DNA of 64,000 nt from Ideonella sp. (GCA_015075165.1 JABTUY010000006.1:211372-275371); one strand, 5' to 3'; numbered from the stretch's first letter, positions 6,677 through 15,183 are shown. Numbers and translations: made by a program. Notes: generated by a model not told the origin, from the sequence alone.

Positions 6677-9406
6677 TCAGTGCAGCGCGCTGGCGCGCGC
6701 CTCCCATGTGCGCGCCGGCGCATCGGCCTGCCAGTTGCGCGGCCGCGCGCTCGCGCGCCAGCGCCGCGGCAGCGCGGCCGCCTGCAGCGCGTGCGCCGCC
6801 TCGGTGCCTTCGGCAAATGCGGTGAGCACGCCGCTCACCGTGGCCTGGCCGCCGGCCGCGCCGGCCAGCTGCACCGCCACGTGCAGCGCGCCGCCGGCCG
6901 CGGCCTGGCTGGTGGCCGCGCCGCCCAGCAGCACCGTGAGCGCGAGCGCGCCGCTGGCCGCTGCCAGCGCCTGCGCCGGGCCCACCAGCGGCACCGTGAG
7001 AAACAGCGTGCCCGCCGCACCGGCCTGCGCCGCCGCGCTGCCGGCCAGCCGCACCGCCAGCGTGAGCACGCCGCTTGCCGCTGCCTGCGCCAGTGCAGAG
7101 CCGGCCAGGCCGGCGCCGAGCGCCAGCGTGCCGCTGCCCGCGGCCACCGCCACCGCGGCGCCTTGCAGCGCCTTGCTGATGCTGAGCGCGCCGCTGGCGC
7201 CGGCCGCACCGAGCGCGGTGCCCAGCAGTGCCACGCTGAGCGCCAGCGCGCCGCTGGCGCCGGCCTGCGCGGCGGCCGCGCCCTGCAGCGCCTGCAGCTG
7301 GCCCGCGCTGAGGTTGCCGCTGGCCGCGGCAATGGCCTGCGCCACCGCGGCCAGCGGCACGCCGTGGCTGATGCCGCCGCTGCTGCCGGCCTGGCCCACC
7401 GCGCTGCCGGCCAGCGGAATGCTCAGCGCCAGCAGGCCGCTGGCGCCGGCCTGCGCCGCCGCGCTTGCGGCCAGCGCAACGGCCTTGCTCAGCGCGCCGG
7501 TGGCCGCACCGCTGCCGGCGGCGTCGGCGGCCAGCGCCTTGGCCAGCGTGAGCGCTGCCGCGGCGGCGCCTTGCGCGGCGGCGCTGCCGGCCAGCTCGAC
7601 GCCGCCGGCGGCCGGCACGGTCACGCGCGCCCAGGTGACGCGCGCAGCCTCGGCCGGCGCCACCTCGCGCAACCGCACGATCACCACGCCGCCGCTGACC
7701 GACGCACTCGCGGTGTAGGCCCACGTCGGCGCCGCGCTCCCCGAACCGGCCGTGATCGCCGCGAACGTGTCCACCACGTGGCGGTGATCGTTGCCGGTCG
7801 TCACCGCCGTGCTCGCGCGATTGGTGCGCGTGCCGAACGTGATGCCCGATGCCGTCAGCGACTGGCTCGACTGCGTGGCGCTGTCCACCCGCTGGCCAAC
7901 AGCCACCAGCGTTGCATCGCCCACCGCCCAGTCGATTGCGCTGGTCGCGGCGCTGAAGCCCGTGCCGCTGGTCGAATCGTTGCCGCCCTGCGCCACCACA
8001 TCCCACGAATACGTGGCCTGCGACTTGGTGAACCGCGAGATCGTGCCGCGGCAGGTGTTGCCCCCGGTGATCGTGACGCTCAGCGTGCCGCTCTCGCTGC
8101 CGGCGGCGACCTTGCCGAACACCGTGACCCGACGCGGCCCGGCGTCCACACCCCATGTGCCGTCGGTGCTCGCGCCGGTGGCCAGCAGCGTCCACCCGCT
8201 CGGTGTGCTCGGCGTCGGGTTCGCTGATCCACCGCTCGTGACCACGCATACGAGGTACTGCCCCGCGGTGATGCCGCTCGGGTAGCTCGGCGCCACGCTC
8301 GTGCTGCCGTTGGCGCCGGTGCCGATCGCGCCGAACGTGATCGTCGGGCTCGGCGGGCTGGTGGCATCGGCTGTCTCGAATTCGAGGTCCAGATCGGCGA
8401 AGTTTGCGATGCCCGACGGGTTGAACGAGTAGTCGCTCACCGCGCCGAGCGGGTCCACCGTGAGTGATCCGCGGCTGGTGCTGGCGCCCTCGATCAACCG
8501 CACGATCAGCTTCTTGGCCGGCGACCCGCCGGCGCGGAACGCCACCGTCTGCGTGCCCGCGCCCGGCGTGCTCAACGCGGCCAGGCCAACGCGCAACGTG
8601 CTGTTGCTGCCCACGCTGGCGTAGTCGGCATCGCTCGCGGTGGCCTCGTCGATCACCGCGTAGTTGTCGGCGCCGGTGCTGGGGGTCCAGGCGCCGTCGG
8701 AGACGTCGGCGGTCGGGGCGGCCTCTTGCGGTATGGGGAAGAACTCGGCCACCTCGGTGTAGCCGGTGCCCACGCGCGTGGCATCGCCGCCGCTGCCCTC
8801 GGTGCCGAGGTTGACCTCCTGGTCGACCGCGCCATCGCGAAACGGCCAGTACAGCAGCGGGTTGGGCTCCACCGCCAGGATCGATGCACCGGCCGCCAGC
8901 GTGGTGAGCTCGGCATGGCTGAGCACGCGGCCGACCACGAACGCCTCGCCCAGCGGCGTCTTGGCCCAATCGGTGCCGTCGCTGCCGATGTACCAGGGCG
9001 AGGCCGGGATGATGGTGGCGAAGGTGGCTGCGCTGGCGCTGTCGGCCGCGGTCACCGTTGCGCCCTTTGGAATCAGGTAGTCACGCAGGCCGTCGCTTGG
9101 CGGGATGTACTGCGCGACCAGCAGGTAGTCGCCAGCGGCGGGATAGTTGATGCCGTCGCTGACATTGCTGCCGCTGGCGTCACGCGCCTGCGAGCCGTAC
9201 TGCGATCCGACGAACGTCCGCAGCTGCATCGAGCTGGCGGCGCCGCTGGCGCCGCAGCCCAGCAGCACTGCGTTGCCGCTTACGGTGCCGTGCCGAATCC
9301 AGCAGCCCACCGCCCAGCCGGTGTCGGGCAGCGCCGCCGAGCTGCCGGTGGTGTAGCGGCGGGTGGTATTGCTGGCCGAGCCCGCGCCGAAATCCAGGGC
9401 GCTCAT
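6677..9406 (-). CDS. Large virion adhesin: LamG-like domain plus 13 tandem 20-residue repeats
   Basis: A 909-residue protein. Residues 1-230 look like a LamG/concanavalin-type beta sandwich (ALPDTGWAVGCWIRHG, SPWYIGSDGTDWAKTPLGEA, LLYWPFRD). The middle (about 240-600) is Thr/Ser/Gly-rich with further beta-sandwich character. Residues 605-867 are thirteen tandem repeats of about 20 residues, and the last 40 residues contain three Arg-x-Trp-x-Ala motifs spaced nine residues apart. It lies between a glycosidase-like protein and a fibre adaptor, so a structural receptor-binding or tail-decoration role is likely. There is no signal peptide. The exact family is not recognised. Confidence 0.75.
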   Translation of the reverse strand: MSALDFGAGSASNTTRRYTTGSSAALPDTGWAVGCWIRHGTVSGNAVLLGCGASGAASSMQLRTFVGSQYGSQARDASGSNVSDGINYPAAGDYLLVAQYIPPSDGLRDYLIPKGATVTAADSASAATFATIIPASPWYIGSDGTDWAKTPLGEAFVVGRVLSHAELTTLAAGASILAVEPNPLLYWPFRDGAVDQEVNLGTEGSGGDATRVGTGYTEVAEFFPIPQEAAPTADVSDGAWTPSTGADNYAVIDEATASDADYASVGSNSTLRVGLAALSTPGAGTQTVAFRAGGSPAKKLIVRLIEGASTSRGSLTVDPLGAVSDYSFNPSGIANFADLDLEFETADATSPPSPTITFGAIGTGANGSTSVAPSYPSGITAGQYLVCVVTSGGSANPTPSTPSGWTLLATGASTDGTWGVDAGPRRVTVFGKVAAGSESGTLSVTITGGNTCRGTISRFTKSQATYSWDVVAQGGNDSTSGTGFSAATSAIDWAVGDATLVAVGQRVDSATQSSQSLTASGITFGTRTNRASTAVTTGNDHRHVVDTFAAITAGSGSAAPTWAYTASASVSGGVVIVRLREVAPAEAARVTWARVTVPAAGGVELAGSAAAQGAAAAALTLAKALAADAAGSGAATGALSKAVALAASAAAQAGASGLLALSIPLAGSAVGQAGSSGGISHGVPLAAVAQAIAAASGNLSAGQLQALQGAAAAQAGASGALALSVALLGTALGAAGASGALSISKALQGAAVAVAAGSGTLALGAGLAGSALAQAAASGVLTLAVRLAGSAAAQAGAAGTLFLTVPLVGPAQALAAASGALALTVLLGGAATSQAAAGGALHVAVQLAGAAGGQATVSGVLTAFAEGTEAAHALQAAALPRRWRASARPRNWQADAPARTWEARASALH
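6806..7594 (-). repeat. Thirteen tandem 60-bp (20-residue) repeats in the adhesin gene
   Basis: Residues 605-867 break cleanly into 13 units, eleven of exactly 20 residues, one of 22 and the last of 21. The consensus is LAGSAAAQAGASGxLxLxVx. Each unit has an Ala/Gly-rich half and a half with alternating hydrophobic residues, as expected for one coil of a beta-solenoid. The DNA units have diverged, so this is an old protein-level repeat rather than a recent duplication. Confidence 0.9.
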
Positions 9407-9427
9407 GATCGCGCGTCCCGGTCCATG

Positions 9428-10834
9428 TCACGTCACCGTGACCGTCGTGCCCGTGGTGAAGCGCCCGATGCTGTCGTCCCACACCTGGCCGCCGCTGTTG
9501 GCGTTAGCCGGCCGGATCATGAAGTCGCGCGTCTGTGTGGTGCCCCAGATGTCGGCCATCTGTAGGTGCAGCGCCCACGAGCCGGTGTCGGCGCCGGCGG
9601 GAATCTTGCATGTCACGCGGATCGTGCGGCTGGCTGTGTCCTGACTCGGCAGGTCGCGCAGCTGAATGGCGGAGTCGAACGCCATCGTCGGCGAGCCGGC
9701 CTTGGTCAGCACCGCGCGCAGCCGGCGCGCCGAGTAGATGCGCGCCCAGCCCACATTGCGCATCTTCACGTCCACCGCGAGCGTTGCGCCGCGCGCCACC
9801 GAGTCGGCATGCGACAGGCTGTCGAACTGGAAGCGGTAGCCCATGAGCCGGCTCACGCTCGAGTAGCAGCCGCCGCTGTTCCAGGCGTTGTGGAATCCGA
9901 CGTAGTACGAGCGGTTGAGGTAGGCCAGGTGGTAGCGCGGCCCCTCGTTCATGATGCCGCCGGCGAGGCCCGCGTTGTCGCTGCCTCCGGCGCAAGCCAG
10001 GCGCTGCGCACTTCCGGCGCAGGTCTCGCCGCCCATCGGTGCGAACTCGCTGATCGCGCTCACGTAGTTGCGCTGCGCGAGCGCGGACGACGTGAACGTG
10101 AAATCGTTGATCGTGTTGGGGCCGGGCAGCTGGAACTGGTCGTTCGCCGAGGCCATGAAACAGTCGTTGTGGAACCCCGTGCGCGAGCGGTCGTTGCCGC
10201 TATAGGCGTCGTTGCGCGAGAGCGGCGAGGGGTACCAGTCTTCCTGCATCGGGTAGACCTGGCAGCAATTGGATGGCACCTCCGCCGGCAGCATCGCCAG
10301 CACCGCCGCGTGCATCGCCCGCTTGTTGGCCTTGCTGTCGGCGTCGGCGCTGCTCGTGCCGTTCGGGTTGTACGGCCACTCGCCGTATTCGCCGATGAAT
10401 CCGTCCTGCACCAGGTAGATCACGTCGCGGTACTTCTTCAACGTGGCCGCCAGCTGCTGCGCATGCCCACGCATGCGCGCTGCCGATGGGCTGCTCGGCG
10501 TGAGGCCGGTGCCGTAGCCGAAGCGGATGATCGTCTTGAGGCCGGCCGTTCGCAGATAGGCCAGGTTGGCATCGAGGTTGGCAAGCGCCGCGCCGCTGAT
10601 GGCGTCGCTGTTGCGGTCGAGCACCGTGTAGCCGAAGATGATGCGGAACGGCGCAGCGGGCGCGAACGAGGCGCTCTTCACCGACGCGCACTCGCTCGAC
10701 CATGTGCCCGGCGCGCTGAACAGGCCGTTGGTGGACGTGCCGCCCGAGTTGTTCATCGCACCGTACAAGTACCAGCCCCGTTCGGGGTTGGGCATGTCGG
10801 TGGTGGTGTCAGCCGTGAAGGTTGCGCTTGCCAT
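9428..10834 (-). CDS. DUF4874/DUF4832-type glycosidase-fold protein in the phage tail block
   Basis: A 468-residue protein. The opening DMPNPERGWYLYG, the segment YLRTAGLKTIIRFGYG and the motif VIYLVQDGFIGEYGEWPYN match the pattern of DUF4874 proteins, which are TIM-barrel, glycoside-hydrolase-like. The second half (SRLMGYRFQFDSLSHAD, then a beta-rich end) fits the partner DUF4832 domain. Acidic residues in the GFIGEYGEW motif are candidate catalytic positions. There is no signal peptide, so it is not simply secreted. Its place between two fibre-like genes suggests a virion-associated glycan-binding or glycan-cleaving enzyme. Activity is inference. Confidence 0.7.
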   Translation of the reverse strand: MASATFTADTTTDMPNPERGWYLYGAMNNSGGTSTNGLFSAPGTWSSECASVKSASFAPAAPFRIIFGYTVLDRNSDAISGAALANLDANLAYLRTAGLKTIIRFGYGTGLTPSSPSAARMRGHAQQLAATLKKYRDVIYLVQDGFIGEYGEWPYNPNGTSSADADSKANKRAMHAAVLAMLPAEVPSNCCQVYPMQEDWYPSPLSRNDAYSGNDRSRTGFHNDCFMASANDQFQLPGPNTINDFTFTSSALAQRNYVSAISEFAPMGGETCAGSAQRLACAGGSDNAGLAGGIMNEGPRYHLAYLNRSYYVGFHNAWNSGGCYSSVSRLMGYRFQFDSLSHADSVARGATLAVDVKMRNVGWARIYSARRLRAVLTKAGSPTMAFDSAIQLRDLPSQDTASRTIRVTCKIPAGADTGSWALHLQMADIWGTTQTRDFMIRPANANSGGQVWDDSIGRFTTGTTVTVT

Positions 10835-10988
10835 CTTCCTGACCCTCGAAGATCCGCTCCGCCGCCTCGAGCAGCTCGTGCGCCCAGCCGGCCTTGCTCA
10901 TCCATTGGCCCTTGCAGACGCGGTACTTCTCGAACTGCGCGAGCCACTCGCGCGGCGTGCGCACCTCTGCCACCGGCGGCGCATCCAT
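10809..10988 (-). CDS. 59-residue phage protein in the tail block
   Basis: The ATG at 10988 overlaps the TGA of the upstream fibre gene, and the 3' end overlaps the start of the DUF4874-like gene by 26 bases. The protein (starting MDAPPVAEVRTPREWLAQFE) is helical and charged, with two Trp residues and no membrane segment. The stop/start overlap on one side supports it being translated. Small proteins of this kind sometimes act as fibre assembly factors, but nothing in the sequence shows that here. Confidence 0.6.
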   Translation of the reverse strand: MDAPPVAEVRTPREWLAQFEKYRVCKGQWMSKAGWAHELLEAAERIFEGQEDGKRNLHG

Positions 10989-12916
10989 CACCCGAGCACC
11001 AGCGAAACAGCCATCCACCCGGCTGTGGCCGCCAACGCGGCAGTGCCGCTCTTGCTGCCGCTGGCACCAGCCGCTGCGAGCGCCGCGTCGGCGATGTAGA
11101 TCGCGCCGAAACCGCTGGAGAAGTCAAGTGCGGTGTTGACCCGTGGCGTGTACCCGCTCGGGTCCGACCAGCTCGGCGAGACCGAACTGGTCGCGTCGAA
11201 CACGTTGACCAGCACATGCGTCTGGTTCGGCGCGGCCGAGGTCGCGCCCGGGAACGTCACGCTCACCGGGCTGCTGTTGGCGCCGCTGTCGATGGTGGGC
11301 GCCGCGGCCGCAACCACGCCGCTGGGGCCGCGGTAGAACGCGATTGCGGCCTGGCCGGCATCGGCCAGGCCGAACGTGATGGCGAACGACGCCTCGCCGG
11401 CGTAGACGCGGCTGTACACCCGGGTGGTCTGGCCCTCGGGTGCCGCTTGCACCTGCTGTGCAATGGCTGGCGTCCAGCCGGGTGCATCGATCGTCGCACC
11501 GCTCCCGACGTTCACCGTGGCAACCAGCACCATCAGGTCGCCGTTCTGCGCCGAGGCGTGCGGCGTCAACGTGAGCCCGGTGACGCCGTTGCCGCCGCTG
11601 GTGCTCGCGCCCACGAACACGGCCGCGCCGCCTTCGCCGCCACCCGCGCCAGACCGCACCAGCACACCCGAGAGATACGCGGCGGCGCCCACGCCGGCCG
11701 CGTTGCTCGGCGTCAGCACGCAACCCACGATCTGGTCGACGTCGGCCGCCACCAGGTCGTAGTAGATCGCCGCGGCAGCAACGTTGCCGCCGCTCGCGCC
11801 GGGGATGGCCACGCCGTTGCGCCGGAAGTAGTAGCTCCACCCAGTGGGCGACGCGTTGTTCAGCGGCTGGCCCACATCGACACTTAGCCGCGCGCCGCTC
11901 TGGTAGACGCCACCCACCGCAGGCACGAAGCCCGGCAGAATCGCGCCATTGGCGGTATCCCAACTCGGTGCGGCGCCGCCCGAAACCGTGTATCCGGCGG
12001 ACACGCCACGCACGGTGCCGGAGCCTGCCGCGTTGTCGGCCGTGACCTCCAGTACCAGCGTGGCGGCCTCCATGCCATCCGGCACCGTCCAGGGCACGCT
12101 AGCCGCGGCATTGCTCGTTGCGTACACCAGCGAGCCGCCGCCGCCCGAAGGGCCGCCGCCATACACGCTGTAGTGGTAGCTGGTGATCGGCCCATTGCTG
12201 AACGCGCCGGCGGCAAGCGTGACCTGCTGGCCGACCGCAAGCGTGCCGGAAATGCTGGGGTTGGTGACCGGAGCCGGCACCGCCGCTACTGCGTTGAGCA
12301 CCGCGGTGGCCGAGCTGCGCGTGACCACGCCGCCGGGCCATGTGACTTCTTGCACCGCCCGCAAGACGCGGGTGGCCGTCTGCGCCCACGCAGCCTGCAC
12401 GGTCACCGTCGACGGCGTGCCGACGCTGCCTGCAACCACGCCGACATCGGTGGCCTCGGCAAAGAGGCGGTACTGCATCGACGTGTACGCGCCCGAGACG
12501 GCGCCGCCGGTGATCGTCATCGTCTCGCCGACGTCGCCGCTGCCGCCGGGGAAGCTCAAGGTGGGCGCAACGTCGATGGTGGGCGCGGTGGCGCCGCCGG
12601 GAGCAATCAGCGCCAGCAGGCGCGCGATCTCGGCCTCGAGCGTGTTGCCGTTGGCCATGAGCACGGTGGTCGCGGCCTGGGTGCCGCTATGGCTCGCCCG
12701 GTCGTAGGCGTTGAGGTCGGCCTTGCCGGCAAGCGCCGCCGACTGTGCTGCCACCTGCTGCTGCAACGCGGCCTGGAGCACGGCTACGCTCATGCGGCCC
12801 ACGCCGCTCGTGCGCACCACCACCACCTGATCTTCCGAGGACGGCGACGGCAGCTCGGACAGGTTGGCCGCCTGCGACCAATCGAGCACGCTCAGCCTGG
12901 GGCTCAGCTTGGCCAT
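10988..12916 (-). CDS. Tail-fibre-like protein with Ig-like domains
   Basis: A 642-residue protein. Residues 1-105 contain short helices and a low-complexity heptad-like stretch (VAVLQAALQQQVAAQSAALA), as in trimerising fibre stems. From about 110 to 400 there are successive beta-sandwich units (APTLSFPGGSGDVGETMTIT; PSISGTLAVGQQVTLAAGAF; LSVDVGQPLNNA), each of Ig-like appearance. The C-terminal 200 residues are beta-rich and may be a receptor-binding tip. No peptidase or glycosidase motif was seen. It is the first large protein of the late adhesion block. Confidence 0.72.
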   Translation of the reverse strand: MAKLSPRLSVLDWSQAANLSELPSPSSEDQVVVVRTSGVGRMSVAVLQAALQQQVAAQSAALAGKADLNAYDRASHSGTQAATTVLMANGNTLEAEIARLLALIAPGGATAPTIDVAPTLSFPGGSGDVGETMTITGGAVSGAYTSMQYRLFAEATDVGVVAGSVGTPSTVTVQAAWAQTATRVLRAVQEVTWPGGVVTRSSATAVLNAVAAVPAPVTNPSISGTLAVGQQVTLAAGAFSNGPITSYHYSVYGGGPSGGGGSLVYATSNAAASVPWTVPDGMEAATLVLEVTADNAAGSGTVRGVSAGYTVSGGAAPSWDTANGAILPGFVPAVGGVYQSGARLSVDVGQPLNNASPTGWSYYFRRNGVAIPGASGGNVAAAAIYYDLVAADVDQIVGCVLTPSNAAGVGAAAYLSGVLVRSGAGGGEGGAAVFVGASTSGGNGVTGLTLTPHASAQNGDLMVLVATVNVGSGATIDAPGWTPAIAQQVQAAPEGQTTRVYSRVYAGEASFAITFGLADAGQAAIAFYRGPSGVVAAAAPTIDSGANSSPVSVTFPGATSAAPNQTHVLVNVFDATSSVSPSWSDPSGYTPRVNTALDFSSGFGAIYIADAALAAAGASGSKSGTAALAATAGWMAVSLVLG

Positions 12917-12931
12917 GCAGGGCCTCCCACC

Positions 12932-13273
12932 TTAGACCCCCAGGCCCACCAGCGCCAGCGCGAGCGCGCCGCCGCCGGTGAGCGAATCGACCACCCAGTC
13001 CCACTCGTCGAACGTGGCCGGAATCACCGCGATGTCGTGCAGGCTGCCGGCGTTGGGCTCGCCGGCGGGCACCGGCAAGGTGAACGTGGCAATGTCTTCC
13101 TTGGTGCCGACGATGTTGCCGACGCGCAGCCGCACCACGGCCGCGCCGCCGCCTGCGCCGCCGCTCAACGCCACCTGCGCACTGGCGCCGCCCTCGGGCC
13201 ACTTGGTGAGCATGGCTGGGGCCTTGACGCCGGTGCTGCCGGTGCTCTGCGAATCGATGAGCTTGGTTGCCAC
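12932..13273 (-). CDS. Hypothetical phage virion protein (113 aa)
   Basis: A 113-residue protein beginning MATKLIDSQSTGSTGVKAP and rich in Gly, Ala and Val, with beta-strand patterns (VALSGGAGGGAAVVRLRVG, TKEDIATFTLPVP). It has no signal peptide. Position between a short tail protein and the long fibre suggests a structural partner of the fibre. The family is not recognised. Confidence 0.6.
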   Translation of the reverse strand: MATKLIDSQSTGSTGVKAPAMLTKWPEGGASAQVALSGGAGGGAAVVRLRVGNIVGTKEDIATFTLPVPAGEPNAGSLHDIAVIPATFDEWDWVVDSLTGGGALALALVGLGV

Positions 13274-13298
13274 GCGCTGCCCCGCCCGCTTGGCCCGC

Positions 13299-13814
13299 TC
13301 AGTTATCGATCTGGAACGTGAGCGCCCCCGCGGCGAAACTCACCGTGTCGCCCGAGTTGATCGTCTTGCTCGCGGTGAGCGCCGAGCACACCAGCAGGTT
13401 GCCGGCGGTGCTGGCGTCGTACAGCCCGAAGTGCGTGACCGTGCCCCAGCCCGCACTGGGCGTGGCGAAGTTCACCGCGCTCACGTTGCTGGTGGTGCCG
13501 TTGCCGCCCGCGGTGGCCGCCCACGTGCCGGTGCCGCTGGCCACGCCCACACGCGCATACGAGCCGCCCGATACCTCGGTGCCCGCGGCCGAATCGCTGC
13601 ACGCGCCGGTGAGCAGGCCCACGTACCACGTGCTGGGCGCGGTGTACGCCGTGCCGCGGAACAGGTGGTTGATGAGCGAGGTTTCCAGCGCATCGGTGAG
13701 CGCGCCGGCGCGCGCCAGCTGCGGCGCGAACAGCGTGCCCAGCGCGGCCAGCGCCAGCGCCAGCGCGAGAGCGGCGCGGCGCAACACGGCGGGCAGGGTT
13801 TTCGGGGTGAGCAT
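13299..13814 (-). CDS. Short phage tail protein with an added signal peptide
   Basis: A 171-residue protein. Residues about 37-171 match a common phage tail/virion family (LTDALETSLINHLFRGTAYT, PSTWYVGLLTG, then VTHFGLYDASTAGNLLVC). That family normally begins almost directly at this point. Here it is preceded by an Arg-containing, strongly hydrophobic stretch ending APQLARAGA, which looks like a cleavable signal peptide. The ATG at 13814 has an AGGAG site nine bases upstream, so the extension is not a start-codon error. Export of a virion component would be unusual. Confidence 0.7.
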   Translation of the reverse strand: MLTPKTLPAVLRRAALALALALAALGTLFAPQLARAGALTDALETSLINHLFRGTAYTAPSTWYVGLLTGACSDSAAGTEVSGGSYARVGVASGTGTWAATAGGNGTTSNVSAVNFATPSAGWGTVTHFGLYDASTAGNLLVCSALTASKTINSGDTVSFAAGALTFQIDN

Positions 13815-14053
13815 GGGGGTTGTCTCCTGCGAAAATGCGAGAGCGCGCACGCCCGCCGCCGCACGCCGCGCGCGGCGCTGCTGCTGTTGCTGCGCCACGA
13901 AGCGCCGCGTTGCGGGTGATGGCAGGCCGTGCGGCATGGCGGGCGAGAGTGCCCGCGCACACGGCGCGCAGGTAGTGACCGGGCTTTATCGAGCGGACAG
14001 GGGCAAGCGGTGCGATGCTCGCGCAATGAAGCACGACCCCACCACGCGCCGCC

Positions 14054-14263
14054 TCAGTTCAGCGCAGATCCGCCGCGGTCTGGTTCCTTGGGTGTATTCA
14101 GCATGGCAAGAGCTGCCTGCAGGTTGCCAATCAGATCCTCCACCTGGTGACGCTCCAGCCGGCGCGACAGGCCCGGGCGAACCTCCAACGGCATGCCCAC
14201 CGACTCCGCTCGCAGATGCCGCAGGCGAAGCCACACCTCGGCCACGCCGGCGTCGGGCGCCAC
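14054..14263 (-). CDS. Small hypothetical protein near repressor; start uncertain
   Basis: The frame reading VWLRLRHLRAESVGMPLEV and then LIGNLQAALAMLNTP has a natural residue mix and predicted helices. It continues the frame of the upstream lipoprotein after that gene's TGA. The first usable start in this frame is the GTG at 14263. An ATG at 14321 overlaps the lipoprotein stop, but it opens a different frame that becomes Arg/Gly-rich and looks unnatural. Product unknown. The 240 bp between this gene and the next one downstream (13815-14053) show no further gene. Confidence 0.45.
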   Translation of the reverse strand: MAPDAGVAEVWLRLRHLRAESVGMPLEVRPGLSRRLERHQVEDLIGNLQAALAMLNTPKEPDRGGSALN

Positions 14264-14317
14264 GCTGATCTGCGCGTTCGACGAAGCGGTAGGCCGTTTC
14301 GAGGGCGTCGTCGTCTG

Positions 14318-14776
14318 TCATTCGAGCTTCACAGGCACGGGCTCCACGCAGGGCTCGTACGGATTGCCCACGAGCGTCATGCGCGGACCAGCCCAACCAT
14401 CGGAACCGAAAGCCTCTCGCACGTCTGACACGGTGCCGTCGCGCGAGATCAGCGCAACCCACGGCTTGAACCCGGTGTATCCGCCGAAGCCGTTGGTCGC
14501 GTTGATCTGCACTTTCGCGGCGTAGCCCACGAACGCGATGCCGGGTCGCGCCTCCAGCAGGCCATACGTCACATAGGCCTTGATCGGGCAGCCCATGCGA
14601 AAGCGCGCGCCCTGCACATCGCGCAGCACCGGCTCGAGGTATTGCCGCACATTGGCGCGCCAGCTCGGCGGCGGCGGCGGGCCGAAGTCGCTTGCTTCCA
14701 CCGCGGCGCGCTGCTGCGGCGTAGCGCAGCCGCCCAGCATCGCCGCCGCCGCCAGGATCATTCTGAACGCGGTCAT
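14318..14776 (-). CDS. Putative lipoprotein beside the phage repressor
   Basis: A 152-residue protein with a lipoprotein signal, MTAFRMILAAAAMLGGCATP; the lipobox LGGC puts the acylated Cys at residue 17. An AAGGAG site lies eight bases before the ATG at 14776. The mature part has no recognised domain; it contains paired aromatic and Gly-rich segments (TNGFGGYTGFKPWVALIS) and two further Cys residues. It sits between the repressor and the late genes on the same strand as the repressor, so it may be expressed in the lysogen. A superinfection-exclusion or host-conversion role is conceivable but not shown. Confidence 0.72.
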   Translation of the reverse strand: MTAFRMILAAAAMLGGCATPQQRAAVEASDFGPPPPPSWRANVRQYLEPVLRDVQGARFRMGCPIKAYVTYGLLEARPGIAFVGYAAKVQINATNGFGGYTGFKPWVALISRDGTVSDVREAFGSDGWAGPRMTLVGNPYEPCVEPVPVKLE

Positions 14777-14832
14777 TGACGTTCTCCTTGCATCGTCGTC
14801 ATGGTGCGACGGTCCTGCGCCTTTGTGACCCC

Positions 14833-15183
14833 TCAAGCCGAGCGTTTCACGCCCTTCGGTTCCGCCAACGCAGCGCCAGTTTGTTCCAGCGCCTTGCGGC
14901 CGACCTCGCTCGCATTGCGGTAGTTGTCGAGCAGCGAGAGCTCGCGCGCGCTCAGCGGCGGCGGCGAGCCTGCGCCGGTGAGCACCCATCCGGGGTCCGC
15001 GTGGAACACCTGGAACAGCCGCAGTAGCGAGTCGCCATCGGGCAGCGCCTGGCCGTCTTCCCATCGACGCACGGTCTTGCGGTCGACGCCGAGCATCGCC
15101 GCGAACTCGCCCAGCGGCAGTTCGCCACGCAGCTGCGTGACACGCGCGGCGACCTGGTGGGCGCTATCCCCCGATGCGACCAT
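14833..15183 (-). CDS. XRE-family phage repressor
   Basis: A 116-residue protein with a classical helix-turn-helix at residues about 22-60 (LPLGEFAAMLGVDRKTVRRW, then EDGQALPDGDSLLRLFQVF). It diverges from the gp16-type early regulator across a 207-bp intergenic region. In BcepMu the equivalent position holds the repressor that keeps the early operon silent. The C-terminal region is short and helical, with no peptidase domain, so induction by RecA-stimulated self-cleavage is not expected from the sequence. Confidence 0.82.
   Translation of the reverse strand: MVASGDSAHQVAARVTQLRGELPLGEFAAMLGVDRKTVRRWEDGQALPDGDSLLRLFQVFHADPGWVLTGAGSPPPLSARELSLLDNYRNASEVGRKALEQTGAALAEPKGVKRSA

Noticed and set aside
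13986..14462. Frame starting MTDDDALETAYRFVERA that overlaps the lipoprotein stop
   Set aside because: The opening looks natural but it soon turns Arg/Gly-rich, while the other frame reads as a credible protein. A frameshift is possible but cannot be shown without relatives.
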